A stretch of 64,000 nt of DNA from Numida meleagris (taxonomy: Eukaryota > Chordata > Aves > Galliformes > Numididae), in NCBI RefSeq assembly GCF_002078875.1, contig NC_034411.1:7448271-7512270 (forward strand), read 5' to 3'. How positions within the stretch are numbered: the stretch's first letter is position 1; each line of letters begins with the position of its first letter. The translations under genes and the position numbers were made by a program. This document shows positions 38,871-52,491 of this stretch, in pieces. Below the pieces are notes generated by a model. That model had not been told where the DNA came from and did no database searches. It saw nothing but the letters and a program-made list of their open reading frames with translations.

Positions 38871-39108
38871 AATCATAGAATGGCTTAGGTTGGAGGGAAC
38901 CTTAAAAGGTCATCTAGCTCCAACTCCCCTCCATGGGCAGGGCTGCCCTGCACCAGCCCAGGCTGCCCAGGGCCCATCCAACCTGGCCATGGGCACCTCC
39001 AGGGATGGGGCACCCACAGCTCTGGGCAGCAGTGCCAGGGCCTCACCACCCTCTGAGTAAAGAATTTCTTCCTAACATCCAACCTTGATCTCCCCTCTTT
39101 AAGTTTAA
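38871..39108 (-). mobile_element. CR1 retroposon 3' fragment (minus orientation)
   Basis: The plus strand starts AATCATAGAATGGCTTAGGT, the reverse complement of the CR1 3' terminus (CCATTCTATGATT). About 238 bases are preserved. On the minus strand a frame beginning DVRKKFFTQRVVR matches the C-terminal end of the CR1 ORF2 protein (usually D-R-K--FF-ERVV---W) before a frameshift. It is a 5'-truncated, dead copy, better preserved than most in this window. Confidence 0.93.
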
Positions 39109-42100
39109 ATTCTGTGTAGAATTTCTAGTGTGTTTGGCATCTGCCATTCAAAATACAGACAAAGTTATATGATAGAATTCAGATATTGCAAATCATAATG
39201 AATTTTGATCACAGGATATATGATGCTACTTGGTCACAACAGCCCAGATCCCTATAGGACATATACTTCCATTGATTTCACTAGAAGTTAGGGGCCACAG
39301 ACTGCTTTATGGTAGAGAAAATCTGTCTTTTCAGCTATGGCTCCTTATTTGAAGCACTTTCATTTCTGACAACCTCAACAGAAGCACTGAAACTTGCAGA
39401 CAAGGAGTCCTGGGCATTGAACACCTCACTCACAGTAAGCCTCTGTGTGCTCTGGACTCCACTCCCCATTGCCCTAAAAGATTTGTAGTTGTTTTGGTAT
39501 GTGCAGCATATGTAAAGTATTCACAGATTGGAATTCTCCATTATGCCATCGGTAACATTTTATGGGCACTTTGCAGAGCACCCAGATAACACCACTGGCC
39601 ATTCAGACTTTTGGGAGTCTGATCTGCAGAGATTTTGAGTTCTTTTCATACCAGCTGAAGTCAATGAAACCACCTTCTGAGAATGGGGGTCTGGATATTA
39701 CAGTCTAGCAGGCAAAGCTGGCTTATCCCAACTTAAACACCTCCTCTGAGAATGGAGTTTAAGTGATTATGGCATAGTGGAAGTCTAAGACAGAGCCAAG
39801 ACCAGAATATAAATTATCTGATGCCCAGTCCAATGCATTAAGCACAGTGCTGATTTTTGATTACTGTGAGGTTGGACACTGACTTTATAAAAAACAAATG
39901 CAGTTTTCAAAACTTACCCACAGCAAATGCAGAACCCTGCTTTGACATAACTTCCTGATGGTAGAACTCTGCTTGCTGAAGTCTATTTACACCTCAAATT
40001 TTCAAAAAACAAGACTTCAAATCAATTCCTCATTGCTGTGAAGTAAGCATTACTTTTAACAAATTACTTAATTGCTTTTCTAGCCATTTTTTCCTGCATT
40101 TCTTAATTCTGTTTTTATAGAATACTTTTACAGGAACATATGCTTGGTTCTACTAAAACATGGTGACTGTTTAGAAGGGAAATATTGTCAGATGCTATTA
40201 TTTAAAAGTAGTCCTTGCTATATCCTTTTAAATAGCAATAATTAAAAAAGAATAAAGCTTCACAGAAGATAACACCTGGGGTAGCAGTACTTTATGTGTA
40301 TTATTTAACTCTTCTGTATCTGGATGCGGTAATAAGTTTGTGATAAAGAGTGACCTGAACAAAATGAAGTCCCTGGGAATCAAGCTGGCTTCCATTTGTC
40401 TACACATGCATGTGATGATAAGGATATTAAATTTGTGATCAGAAGTTATTGTTGGCAAACTGGTTGCAATAGATTGGCCTGTCATAATTATTATGCAGTT
40501 ATCAACTCCTGCGTCGTTTGTTGTGTGGTGGTGGTTTTGTAGAGATGAAAGCCTGCAGTGCAGGCCCTCCACTGCTCTCCTTCTAGGAGATCCATGTCTT
40601 TCCTGAACTGGGGACATTCCATACACACTGGGAGCTATAAAGCAGCGATTTTCAGGGGCTGAGGCAAGATGAGGTCTGACCAGAAATATCAGAGTGGAAA
40701 GTCCCATGGAAGTGGGACGTGAGGGCAGACAGGTAGGTGCTCAGTAAATAGGCCACGTGCAGGGACACTGGAGAGAAGAATTCCTGACACCTGTGTCACT
40801 TGGAAGCAGCATACAAGAGGTTAGGAGATGGAAGCACCTGTATCTTGGTTTCCTAGTCAATGGGATGCAGGAGAGCCTACTGTGCTTCTGTTTAGGGATA
40901 AGAACTTGGTTAATGCAACCCAAGTCACGTTTCAAAAATAATGAGGTGGAAGTTTTTCTTGTGGGTTTTTTTTTTTTTGTGTGTGTGTCTGTGTGTGATT
41001 GTACAGTTGTTGTTTTTTTGCTGCTTGTTGCCATAGTAATTTTGCAGAGCTTATTTGTCCTGTGTTTCAAATGAAAGAAAGGAAAAATAGTTGGAAGAGG
41101 AAAGATTTTCTAAATTTCAGGTGAAAATTGGGTGCAGCCCGAACTTTTGCGTGAGGATTTTTGTGCTCCTTTACAAGGAGAATATCAAGGTCTCAGACTG
41201 GACAATGATGCAGAAGTGCACACCGACTTGGGATTCCAATAGCCAGGCTCGGGGAAAGAAGGTCTCAGATGTGAATGAAGGACTGTGAGGCAGCAGTCTA
41301 ATTGATTAGAAGCAAAGAACTCTCAGACACCTGAGGTGTGCAAAGCATAAGGCTATCCTCTAATTTCTCGATTTTGGCAGTTTTGTTGCCACTTGAAGGT
41401 AAAGCTAGTATTAATCATTGGGAGAAAAAAGTGCAGCCTTTCTCTCTTTGATCTTTCCTCCTTTAATCAACAGTTTCTAGGTGCAATGAGACGTTTCAGA
41501 TGTCGGCAATGTATTTTTTTCTGGCAATTGTTCCATGCGTATCCTAAAATGGAGAGGAGCATCTGTTGAAATACAGCATAGTGCTTCTTGAGGAGGAAAC
41601 CATCTCCTTTCTGGATCTGCATTGTTCATTGGTCTGACAGCTTTGGATATCCACGGAAATATAACTGTTCCCAAGATGAATCCTACACGTTGCACAGTTG
41701 CTCTGCTTCCTGTAACTCATGTAACTGTCGGTGACTAATTATTCTCCAAGAAATATCCTTTCTGTGTGGAATTAGCTTTGCAAGCAGAAGAACTTTAGAA
41801 ACAGCACCCTGACCAGGCCACTAGCCAGCCATGGAGTGAGCAGGGATTGCAGGCAGGAGGTGGCAGCCTCGAGTAGCAACGCACTGCTGTCTGTCAGTTA
41901 CACTCAGACCTGAGTGCTAGCAGGAGCTGGGCGCAAGTAGCTCAGAGTCTGGGTCCTTGCTTTAAACACTGCAGTTTAGATATTGAAGATGGAAACAACT
42001 AACTTTGTCCCTTGTGCCCAGTAATTAAAAATGTAGCTAAGTTTCTGTGTAGTTGCAATGTTGGAGTTGTATGGGTTTTCTCAGATTTTTTAATATTTTG

Positions 42101-45100
42101 TTCAGAGGGAAGGAGTGTAGCACAATTTATTTAATCAGTCCCATTCTCATCTGGGTTTGTTTCTTCTTTCGAGGAAAATCGTGTTCCAGACAAGAATAAG
42201 TCCCCCCAAAATTCTGAACTGTTTTGTTTGAGTCTCTAATTCTCCAACCCCTTTGAGGTATCCTGGAAAGCTGGATGGTCCTCCATGGTCTGGCTATAGC
42301 CCACAAGGAGATCCATAGGGTACTTTTGCCTCCCTCATGAGCTACAACAAAGGAATGGCAAATGAACCTACTTCGATTAAAAATGTCACTGACTGCAATG
42401 TTCAAATCAACAAAACCTTGCAATTATCCTCTCTCAGCAGAGAGGGGAACTTGATGACATCATTGTTTTTTCCCTATGAAAATGCTTAGTTGGAAAAAGA
42501 CAAAAAAAGATTCAATGAATCACATGCGACATCCCACTTGGAATCTTTGAATAATCCCAAAGAGTGCCACTCACTCAAGCCGGGAGAGTTCTGCAGCATT
42601 GCTTTTTGCCCACTGGGTATGCATGATAGAAATTTTACTTGTACGCTTTTTGTATCACTTGGTTGTTTTTTCCCAAAGTCCCACATTTTAAAAAAACGTA
42701 TTTGGGACCAAATCTCAGTTTACTTTTTTTTTTTTCTTCTTTTTTTCCTTGTGATGCACATGAAAACTCTTTCTTTACAAGTTTACATGTAGCAAGTGTT
42801 ACATCTGACGTCCTTCAAATAGAATCCGTTGCAAATCTGTTCTACACAGAACGTGTACGTTTGTATAAGCCTTAATTCATAACAGAACTCATGTCCTAAC
42901 CTTGTTTTGTTTTGTTTTGTTGTGTCACAGCAAAAAGTACTCTCTTTTTTTTCCTCCTGCAACTGGAATCCTTTGGTTAAACTGCGCGTGCACAGATCTG
43001 TTCCCCACAGAGACAGTGGTCTACCTGGGCAGACATGAATCCAAGATTGGGTTTTCTGTAATAGTCCAGTCCTGTGAGATGTAGAAGACATGGCTGTGAA
43101 ACATTTTGTTTAATCTTTTCATTAAACAAACATTTTCGTAAGTTTGCATAAGCAGTCGCCCAGCTGTGACTTCCACACAGTCTCAGTAACTGGGAGGGTG
43201 TGGTGATGAAATTTCCTCAGAGACTTTCCTTCCATCTGACTATCAAAGAGTAACTTATTCCTCAGCGAACATCATTTGTTTGCTTTGTTTCTTCAGCCTT
43301 CATCGGCAGGAGATACATGGGTGAGTTAGCAGTGGTCTTTCTAATGCAGAAGAGTGAGGGGTGATTTGTTGAGCCAGATTCCCTAAAGAAATAAGGCTTA
43401 TGTGCACAGATTCTGTGTGTCCCAGCATTCAGCACTAGTAACACGGAATCCCGTTGGCCAATTCACTTCAATATGAAAAAGAGAGAAGACTCCGATTTTC
43501 CACCATTGTAGCAATTTTATGAAAGGAGATGGCTGGGAGCAGGAAAGAGATAATGGCTTTTTTTATTCCCTATAGAATATAGGCTATTTTTCAGATATCT
43601 AAATGATTTATTTGGAGTCAAGATGAGCATCTGTCTTTGTGTGTGTATGTGTGTTTATTTTTTAAGTGAGGCCACCGAAACTGTGCAAGGATGTGCACAA
43701 CTTGCTTCGTACAGCTGAGCAGTACTGTCAGGACTCTCAGCTGGAGGGCTGAGCCTAGCAGCTGTTCTGTGTAAGGGTTTGAACTAAATTGTGTAATTTT
43801 CACTCCTTCACAGCCACATTACTGGAATGCCAAAAGATGTTCTGCTCAATGAAAAAGCACAATAAATTTGAGCCTTATCATGTCTGTGTTGCTGGAGAAA
43901 TACGCTTTCCTTTTTTTAAAGTGTTTGGAATCCTACAACTTCATTTCTGTTCCTTGGTTTTCTTAACACAACAGTGGCAGCAGCATTGGATAGTGTAGGA
44001 TGTCAACAGAAGTTTTGTTTCAGATCCAGATGTGCAGAGGAAGAAGATTTTCCTTCCACAGCTTTGTGGGTCCTGCTGGCTGTTAATTACTGACCTGTCA
44101 TAGAAGGGATACTTTGAGTTCTCCCTAATTCATATTAAGCACTATTAGGTAGATTTTATTAAGCCGTTTAAAATCGTGTTCTGACATGTGGCAACTGTTT
44201 TTGCATCACCTGAGTTAGCAATACTCCCATGAACTCTTCTCTTAGCGCATCTGAAGGGCGTTAATCCTATCCACTGGTGTTGCTAGATGTAAAAGAAATC
44301 ATCTGTATGTGACCCCAAGTCCCGTTGCTATTGCACACGCATATAGCATCGCAGACATGGCTACTGCCTGTACAAAAGAGATGTTAATTCTATTTGGAGG
44401 GCTTGAATATCCAAGCTCTATGAACGGAAGGAAAAGGGCTGACTCATATACAAGCCAACGTCAATGAGCAGAATCACATTTTAAATAAGGCCACTTAAGC
44501 AAGTGGGTTCTTATACTGAGAAAAATTGTAGGTAGATTGAAATGGTGTGTTTAAAGTACTACTTCATGGTTGGGGGCACTAAGGAATCTATTCCAAGTTT
44601 GGAAAAAAGTCTTCACTGCATATGCACTGGAGGTTCTAAGAAGAAGGAATAGTTGGAGTATAAGGGATAATCTTTAGCTGTGAATGGCATGAGCAGACAT
44701 TTCGGGAACCCTAGCTCTCTGTGTGGTAGGAAAGTCTAAGGGAAATGAGCAAGTACATCCGCAAGCAGTGGAATCAGTGAAGCGTGGATTCCAATGGATT
44801 TGTGTCCCATTCTGGGCTCTTTCACATCTAATCAGGTGCAAGATCTGATCCAAGCTTTTCCTTGGCCTGGATGGTCTTTGTGTCTGTCCAAGTACATGGT
44901 CTAGTGAACAGGAATTTGGTACATCCTTTCCCATGGCCGGAGGTGCCGTTTGGATCTCCTCCTCCTGGTTGGCTGCCTATGTCTGCTAAACTTGCAATAA
45001 ATTTGAATTCTTGACATCGCTTTCAAATTTATTTGAAAAGCAGATGCTGGATTCAAAAGTTATTTGAAGGGGAAGTGATAACAGCAGAATATGCACTCAT

Positions 45101-46300
45101 ACACAAAATACGATAGCATAGGCCTTTTTCCTTAAGAAGTCAAAACAGTTAGAGAAGGCACTTCCCACAGATATAGTGATTTCCAGCCCTGGTGATGTCA
45201 TCTCATGTGAGGGAAAGAAAGGGAGAGGAGAGGGTCTGGAATAGAAAGGGCAAATGGAAGCATCACTAAAACCTGCTTTCACTTTGTGACCTTTGAAGTT
45301 GTTCTGTAGAGAGCTGGCATACAATTTTTCAACACTGTACACTCGTGATAGGTTCATTTTTAAATTTTGTTCTATTTTTTTTATTTTGCAACTCGGTTAT
45401 TTACTAGATGAGAAAATGTATACAGTAACGTATGCTTTGCACCAGACTTAGTGAAGTAAAATGTAGACTTCATGTAGATTATGTCACTGTGTGTAAACAC
45501 ACGGGTTTTGACTGCACAAAGCAAAATGCTTTATCTGTCTGAGTAGAGATGTTTTCCTATCAAATACAAAATTTCTGTTGACGTAACTAGAACTGGAGAC
45601 TATGTATATAAATACAGTAAAAAGACTTCTTTGCCTCTGTGAAGTTATATGAAGCTCCATGTGCTAGGGCTTGTAACAGGATAGCTACTGAAGTTTGACA
45701 ACTATAAGGTTATGCTTCCAGAAAGCCTTTGCAAGAACAGGTTCGACCAGACTTTAGTATGTGTTTGCTAGGGTGGTCTAATGACATTTCTTATCCAAGG
45801 ATAAGTTCTTTTTAAATCTGATGAAGTTAATGTCTATTCACTGCTTTTATATCATTACTTACATCATTCTGTGAAAGAGATGTCCACGTTCAGTTCGTTA
45901 TCCAATCGTTACTTTTTGGATTCTAATAACCAGTCAGCCTGTAGGGTATGAGCCCTTCTTTCAACAGTTGCAGTTGATAATATTGTACAATACTGAGGTA
46001 GATAGATTGGGATTCCCCTCTTTGAGGAATTCAGGACATCGTGAAAGCCACAAAATGACTCCTTCACAACACTGATCCAGATGGCATGACTGGTGTGTTC
46101 AGCTGACTCTTGCCTGAGAGTGTTTGCAGGGCTGTAAACTAACAGTATCTTGCCTGTTTGGTCTGTGTTTGCATTGGCTTAGCCAACATCAGAATCTGCT
46201 CCAGGGATAACAAAGGTAGTAGAGGTGGGGTTCTTTTGGGCTTGTTTGGCTGTTTTCCTGCATTGGATGTAATGTTTGTTAGCAGATTAGGACTAAACCT
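39109..46300. other. Intergenic stretch, part 2
   Basis: About 7 kb without a recognised gene. It contains a T-run plus TG microsatellite near 40968-40998, a T-rich tract at about 42722-42748 and a TG-rich tract near 43638-43656. The open frames here (up to 159 codons) have no recognisable domain. Confidence 0.6.
40967..40998. repeat. T-run followed by TG microsatellite
   Basis: A run of T followed by (GT)n with one interruption (GTCTGTGTGTG). Confidence 0.85.
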
Positions 46301-46304
46301 TGGG

Positions 46305-46967
46305 TATCATAAATGAGTTGGCCATGAGCCAGCAGTGCGCCCTGGTGCCCAAGAAGGCCAGTGGTACCCTGGGGTGCATTACAAAGAGCGTAGCCAGCAG
46401 GGTGAGGGAGGTGATCCTCCCCCTCTACTCTGCCCTGGTGAGACCACATCTGGAGTACTGTGTCCACTTCTGGCTCCCCAGCTCAAAAAAGACAGGGATC
46501 TCCTAGAAGGAGTGCAGCGGAGGGCCACAAAGATCATTAAGGGCTTGGAGCATCTCCCATACGAGGAAAGGCTGAGTAACCTGAGTCTGTTCAGCCTGAG
46601 GAAAAGAAGATGGGGGGATCCAATTCATGTTTTAAAATTTCTAAAGGGAGGTGGGAGGCAAATGGATGAGGCCAGGCTCTTCTCAGTGATGTGCAGTGAT
46701 AAGACAAGGAGTAATGGTCTAAAACCTGAACATAGAAAGTTCCATGCAAACATGTGGAAGAGCTTCCTTACAGTACGGGTGATGGAGTACTGGAACAGGC
46801 TGCCCAGAGAAGCTGTGGAGTCTCCTTCTATGGAGATACTCAAGACCCAGCTGGATGCCCACCTGTGTGCCCTATTGTAGGGAACTGCTTTAGCAGGGGG
46901 TTGGACTCGCTCATCTCTTGAGGTCCTTTCCACCCCCTGCAATTCTCCGATTCTGTGATTCTGTGAG
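46305..46967 (+). mobile_element. CR1 LINE, 5'-truncated copy (about 660 bases)
   Basis: The longest CR1 copy in the window. It starts near ATGAGTTGGCCATGAGCCAG, typical of the 3' part of CR1 ORF2, and ends in AATTCTCCGATTCTGTGATT, the terminal ATTCTGTG repeats. An open frame at 46335-46880, partly out of the original frame, ends in a segment containing GLEHLPYEERLSNLSLFSL, EYWNRLPREAVESPSMEI and TQLDAHLCALL. This corresponds to the C-terminal end of the ORF2 protein, downstream of the reverse transcriptase domain. No endonuclease or RT core is left, so it cannot move by itself. Confidence 0.95.
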
Positions 46968-48530
46968 TTTGTGGGGTATGTACAGTAAAATGAGCTGTCT
47001 TCCAAAGAACTCCACTTTAGTTACAAGTTCTCAACAGCAAATCCTTACATTTTCCTGAAAGGTATTCTCCTTCCTTTACAGCGTATGAAAAAGGCCTGAC
47101 AGTTTATTTCTGAAGTGAGAGGAGGAAGTATCAGCCTGTACTTCTGCCTTTTCCATACAAAAACATTCAACTGATACCAGTGGCTAGATGCTGCACCACA
47201 GAGCTGAAAAAGATAGAATGACTGAATCGTTAAAAAAAAGTCCTATTCCCAAGTATTAACTCCTGCATCAGGGTTCATATTTTTTAATTTAATAAATATA
47301 AAATATTATTCCTTATTCAAAAGCTCACCTGTCAGGTTACACTCTTGTAATTCCACTGCTTTATAATTGCAGTATTCCTTCAGTAAGGACCAGAATTTCT
47401 TCTATATAGAAACAAGCTTGGGGAGAGAAGAGAATATAATTTGAGGCCTCCTTTAAATATCATGACGATTAAATGCCCCTTTTCTGTTTATAGTAACACT
47501 TTCTATAGCGTGTGAATGAGTATTTTGGGGTATTTGTTCTTAGCACAGTGAATGAACAGAATGGTCCTCTTGATTCTGTGAATGGAAAAAGTCTTTTTTT
47601 GTGTGTAACCTTGGCAGCAGACATAAGTATGCTCGTGGAGGAAGGAAAGACAAATGATTATGGAAGCTGGAGACTGGGAGAGGACTTAGGAGATGCATCA
47701 TAACTTGTTTACTCTGCCCTTATCATTCTTCCCTTGATGCTAAGTATGTTAGAAGCATTGTCTGGATCATGGAAAACAAGATTTATTCATAAAAGCCTCA
47801 CAGAGTGTGATTCTGCTGCCCCAGAGCACAGGCCACATCCGTAACAGTAACAGTGTTCCACTTACTATGCTCAGTGTAAGTCCCAACATCTCAGATCACC
47901 TTTTCCAGAAACGCTTTTGGCATTCCTTGTGTCTCCCTGTAGATCAAGCCAAAAGTAAGTTTTACACCACTACAGCAAGCCAAGCAAGAGACTGCCAGCT
48001 TAGCAATGCCTGGAACATCATCACATGGGACCTCATAGTGGCAAAGTGGCACTTAACAACTCTGAGTACCTTGCTGCACCTCTTCAAGTTACTTTAATCT
48101 AATAAAATAAATATACATGCTACTGGAGATGAGATTCTGAGCTCAGCAGCCTTTCAGAGTGATCAGCTATACTCTCTTCATATATAGATGCAAGTTATTT
48201 TAGGCAAGTTTGTTCTGCAATGTAGACATTGGCAAGTCCATTAATATGAAGGAAACGGAACAGACAGAAGATTTTATGAATTACCCTATATTCAAAGTGC
48301 AGTCTGATCAGGGTGGGACGAGGTTGTAGGGAAAAATAATATATCTTTCAAAAATTATAAAGAATATTGTCAGCTTAACAAAATAAGTATTGCTCAAGAG
48401 TATTTCACAGACTTCACTGATGAATATCTAAGAAAAGCTGAAAGTTACAGCACATATAGAGGACTATTTTTCATTCCATTTGCATTTCTTTCCTCCTCCT
48501 CATATTTTTTGCTCGCCAAGCCACACATGT
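46968..48530. other. Intergenic stretch between two CR1 copies
   Basis: About 1.6 kb of AT-rich sequence with no recognised gene or repeat. Confidence 0.6.
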
Positions 48531-48533
48531 AAA

Positions 48534-48940
48534 GATTGAGAGGCTGGGGGAGCTGGGATTGTTCAGTCTGGAGAAGAGGAGGCTCAGAGGTGACCTCATC
48601 GCTCTCTATAACTACCTGAAGGGAGGTTGTAGTGAGCTGGGGGTCAGCCTCTTCTCTCTTGTAACTAGTGACAGGACGAGGGGGAATGGCCTCAAGTTGC
48701 TCCAGGGGAGATTTAGGCTGGACATCAGGAAATACTACTTTTCTGAAGGGGTGGTCAGGCGCTGGAACGGGCTACCCAGGGAGGTGGTTGAGTCACCGTC
48801 CCTGGAGGTGGTCAAGAAACATTTAGATAGAGCGTTGAGAGACATGGTTTAGTGGGGTTATTGGTAGTAGGTGGATGGTTGGACTAGGTGATCTTGTACG
48901 TCTTTTCCAACCTAGCTAATTCTACGATTCTATGATTTTT
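48534..48940 (+). mobile_element. CR1 LINE, 5'-truncated copy (about 400 bases)
   Basis: Begins GAGAGGCTGGGGGAGCTGGG and ends TCTACGATTCTATGATT. An uninterrupted frame at 48559-48852 encodes the ORF2 C-terminus: [40 protein letters not shown] and [19 protein letters not shown], ending in RALRDMV and a stop. This frame is intact to the natural ORF2 stop, suggesting a younger insertion than its neighbours. The terminal repeat is of the ATTCTATG type, in contrast to ATTCTGTG in the 46.3-47.0 kb copy, so it is probably a different subfamily. Confidence 0.95.
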
Positions 48941-51900
48941 ACTCTCTGCTCTCATTCCCTGAAATACAACCTCATCATTCCAGACCAATACGTGGTAGTC
49001 ATTTAGCAGTATCTCTGCAAAATATGGGGATGTTAACAAAGTTAACAGAAAGCATGTAGTTTAACTTCTAGAAGCCAGGCTAAAAATTTAGTGCCGGTGC
49101 AAGGGACATCTGCTTTTTTTTCTGGTGAAAATGAATAGACTGAATTATTGACGCAATAAGGATGGAGTCTCATGATGGTATTGTACACTGCTTTGCTTTT
49201 CATTTTGAAGAGAATTCAGAAGCAGTGGAGGAAATAAAATGAATTACCTCCTATATTTCAGCCATCTTGTCTCAGCAAATGGTCAATAGTCAATAAGGAG
49301 AAGAAGGAACTTCAGAAAATGATTTGTTCCATTTATCTTAGATACCCATTTCAGGGTGGAGGAACTCATCCCTCAAAAGGAGGAAGGCATGCTGTCTCGT
49401 ATGTGCAGCTGTCATTGCTTAGCTTCTAAATGAATTCTACTCTAACTAGCCTACCTAACCTGTTTTTGCTACTGGAATCAGATGGAAATACAGCCAGTAT
49501 TTGCAAATGCAAAGCTCTACAGAAATAGAATTTATCGTTCTATATTTCACCCTGCTTCACAGAGAAGCAGAGAAGGTTTTTTTTCATCAACCCACTAAGA
49601 ACAGAGTGCTGATTTGGCACTATGGTTCCTGGAAACTGTCTTTGCTCTGCTATTTCCTGTTATTTTCTCAAGCTGTGTATTTTAGATGTGAGTGAGGACC
49701 AACCCCAAATCTCTTTTTGCTTGTACCAGTATGACATGATGCCTTGGTCAGATGTAGACGTGTGTTTCTTGCCAGTAAAAAAGGAATGGAAAATGAAAGC
49801 ACAGCAGAAAGTTTTCTCATTTCAGTTCTGAGGATTCACTCCTCACTGTCTATGCACCATGGCAAACACCTTCACTAGTGGTGACCTTGTCAGACACATG
49901 CTGCAGAGGCTGCACACCAATTATCATCCCCTGCTAAGACCTTTGGCACTTTGCATGATTGCTACTTGTTTCACCCTTGGACACACATTACACTGGCAGA
50001 CCAAGGCAGCGAGTGCTTGCTTTGGTAGCATTGGCAGTGGCTCTCAGCAGCTCCTCTCACAGCTCTTTGCTGCAGCCTGACATCGTGAATCTGTCTGCAG
50101 GCCAGGCAGTGCAGCAGGACAAGCAGACGCTTCTGAACAGCATTCCCGGCTGCATTAACAGACGATTAAATTTAAAGACGAGGCATCGCCACCATTCATT
50201 TGAATGATTGTGGTGCTTCAGCATACTGCTAGTGTTTGTTGACATGTGTAATTTATAGAATTTGGTTTGAGTGTGGTGGGAAGAGGAAATATATCACTGC
50301 GGTGATCTGACATCTCATCTATGTCGGTGGCCTTATTTCATGCCTTTTTGCATGCCAAATAGAATGAAGTGCTCCCAGAATTTGTAGATGACCTGGCAGG
50401 AGCTGAATGAGTGTCCTTAAAACCATTTGTACTGTTGTACCTTTGTGCTTTCTGTTTTGTGACCTTGGCAGATCAGTGATTGGGAAAGTTGCTCACACGC
50501 CATCTGCTCCTGCTTCTTTTGCTGTGCAGCAATAGGTCATTTCCTTCCCAAACATGCCTGGCTTCTGATACCAGTGGGAAACTGGCAGCTCTTCTATGAA
50601 AGCTGTAGATTCCAGTTTCTTCTTTTGGCTTTTCACTGAGATAGCAAAGTAGCTGTTATGGTTATGGCCCCAGCGCTCTGTGTCAGAGCTCTCTTCCCTA
50701 CATAACTGCTTTTTCAATCATTAAGTATCATCAGTATATGGCATCATACCTTGTATTGTACAATACTGTATTGCCCTGAGATTGATTTTTTTTCCAATAT
50801 CATGCTCTTAATTCTAAACAGAGCTGCAAAATCTACAGTGAAAATGTTTCCCTTTTCTTTTGTCTCATGGCCTTTCTCATTTCTACGAGAAGAAGAAAGT
50901 GCAGAATAAAGTCGCTATCTTTACTTCCATGGTATGGCTAAAGAAACAACATAGCAGGACTGAACTGTACCTTTCTCTTTATTTCTCTGTGATACTGAAA
51001 AGATGAGATGAAGAAGTATTTGCTACTGTTCTAATTCTCTCCTCCAGAGAGGATGGAAGCTGTAGCAATTCTCCCTTGTGAGGTGTCCTTCAAATCAGCA
51101 GGTAAGGAACCACTGGTGTTGAGCAGCATGCAGGCAATGCCCCCATCTCCAGCCTCAAGTATCACCTCTGCAGAGAGCTGGAAAGGAGCTGTGCAGCTGG
51201 CAGGGAGTGACAGGAGATGGTGAATTTAGTTTCTACTCTTAACAGCACGAAACAGCTGCATTAGCTTTATGTGTGATTCAAAGATTTGCTTTCTCTGAAA
51301 GTTAGGGTAAGTTGTTTGTGGCATACAATGTGTGCCTTAACAAATGTGCAGTCGTCTTCTTCCCGTCAGCAACTGGAGATGGTGATAGGATCACATGTTT
51401 TTGCCCGTGCTTTCATGTAGCCTTGTTAATGAAACAGGTAATCCTATTTGTCTTAAAATCAAGGCAAACATCTCTCATGTTCTGTCCATCTGTTCCAGAC
51501 ACTAACAGCATGCTCATCACCATGGTATTGGAACAGTCTGGTACACAAATAGCAATCAGCAGCTATTAGCATAATATTATTACTAGATCCATAAAGCTAA
51601 TATTGGCAAAGATAGGAGGTATCGCACGCTGTGAGCTAGTTTCTCAGCAGATGTACTGTGTTCTGCCAGAATGTCATAATATTCTGTATAAAAATCAGCA
51701 GAATACAATTTTTAATTATTTCATGCTAGCAGCATAAATAATTGCCCATATAATACAAGTCACCAATTTCTTTTTACATTCAGTAATTAGCAATCCATTG
51801 CTGTCTTGTAGTAAAACAGCATTCTTTAGAAAGCAAAGTTCTGTTGTTTTTGTTTTTCAGCGTGCAGTAAATCAAATGCTGAAAGCTCCCTTTTTCTGTC

Positions 51901-52472
51901 CTCTAAGCCACCAGTCATTGATGCAGACTGATAAAGGAGGGACTCTCTACATGCAGGAGGTCACTCATCCCAAACGTGCAGCAGGTGAGACAAGGTTTAC
52001 TCAGCATGAGTCTTCTGGCATAGTGATGGAGAGGTGGCACATCATTGCAGCTCACCAGGAAACCATCAGTCACGCTCTTTCTGCACACACTCCCAATGCT
52101 TCCTGAAAGGAATGAAAGTTGCTTTCTGCTTTGCTGGCACACGGAAGGAACACAGAGCTTTCAGATCAACATTTTCAGACCTCAAACCTTTCAGATTACA
52201 AGGGAAGCAGTTTGCAGTCCCCTCCAAAAGATCCTGACCGCCCTGTTAAATGCAGCCGTTCTCTTCCTGTCCTTACGCCCCTACACAAATCCAATTTACA
52301 CACATTCAGAAGTCCAGCTTCAGGTGTGTTGCTTTTCCTGTGATATGATGTAAAAATGTATTTTGGAGTTGAACAGCCACACTTTTTCAATCTCTGCTAT
52401 ATAAATTGCTAATTTAAAGAAGTGGATTCCTCTCAGGCGGCATATTTTTGCAGATCTAGTTCAATGAATAGC

Positions 52473-52491
52473 TCATATATATATATGTATA
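52473..52491. repeat. Short TA microsatellite
   Basis: CATATATATATATGTATA, an alternating TA tract of about 18 bases. Confidence 0.8.
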
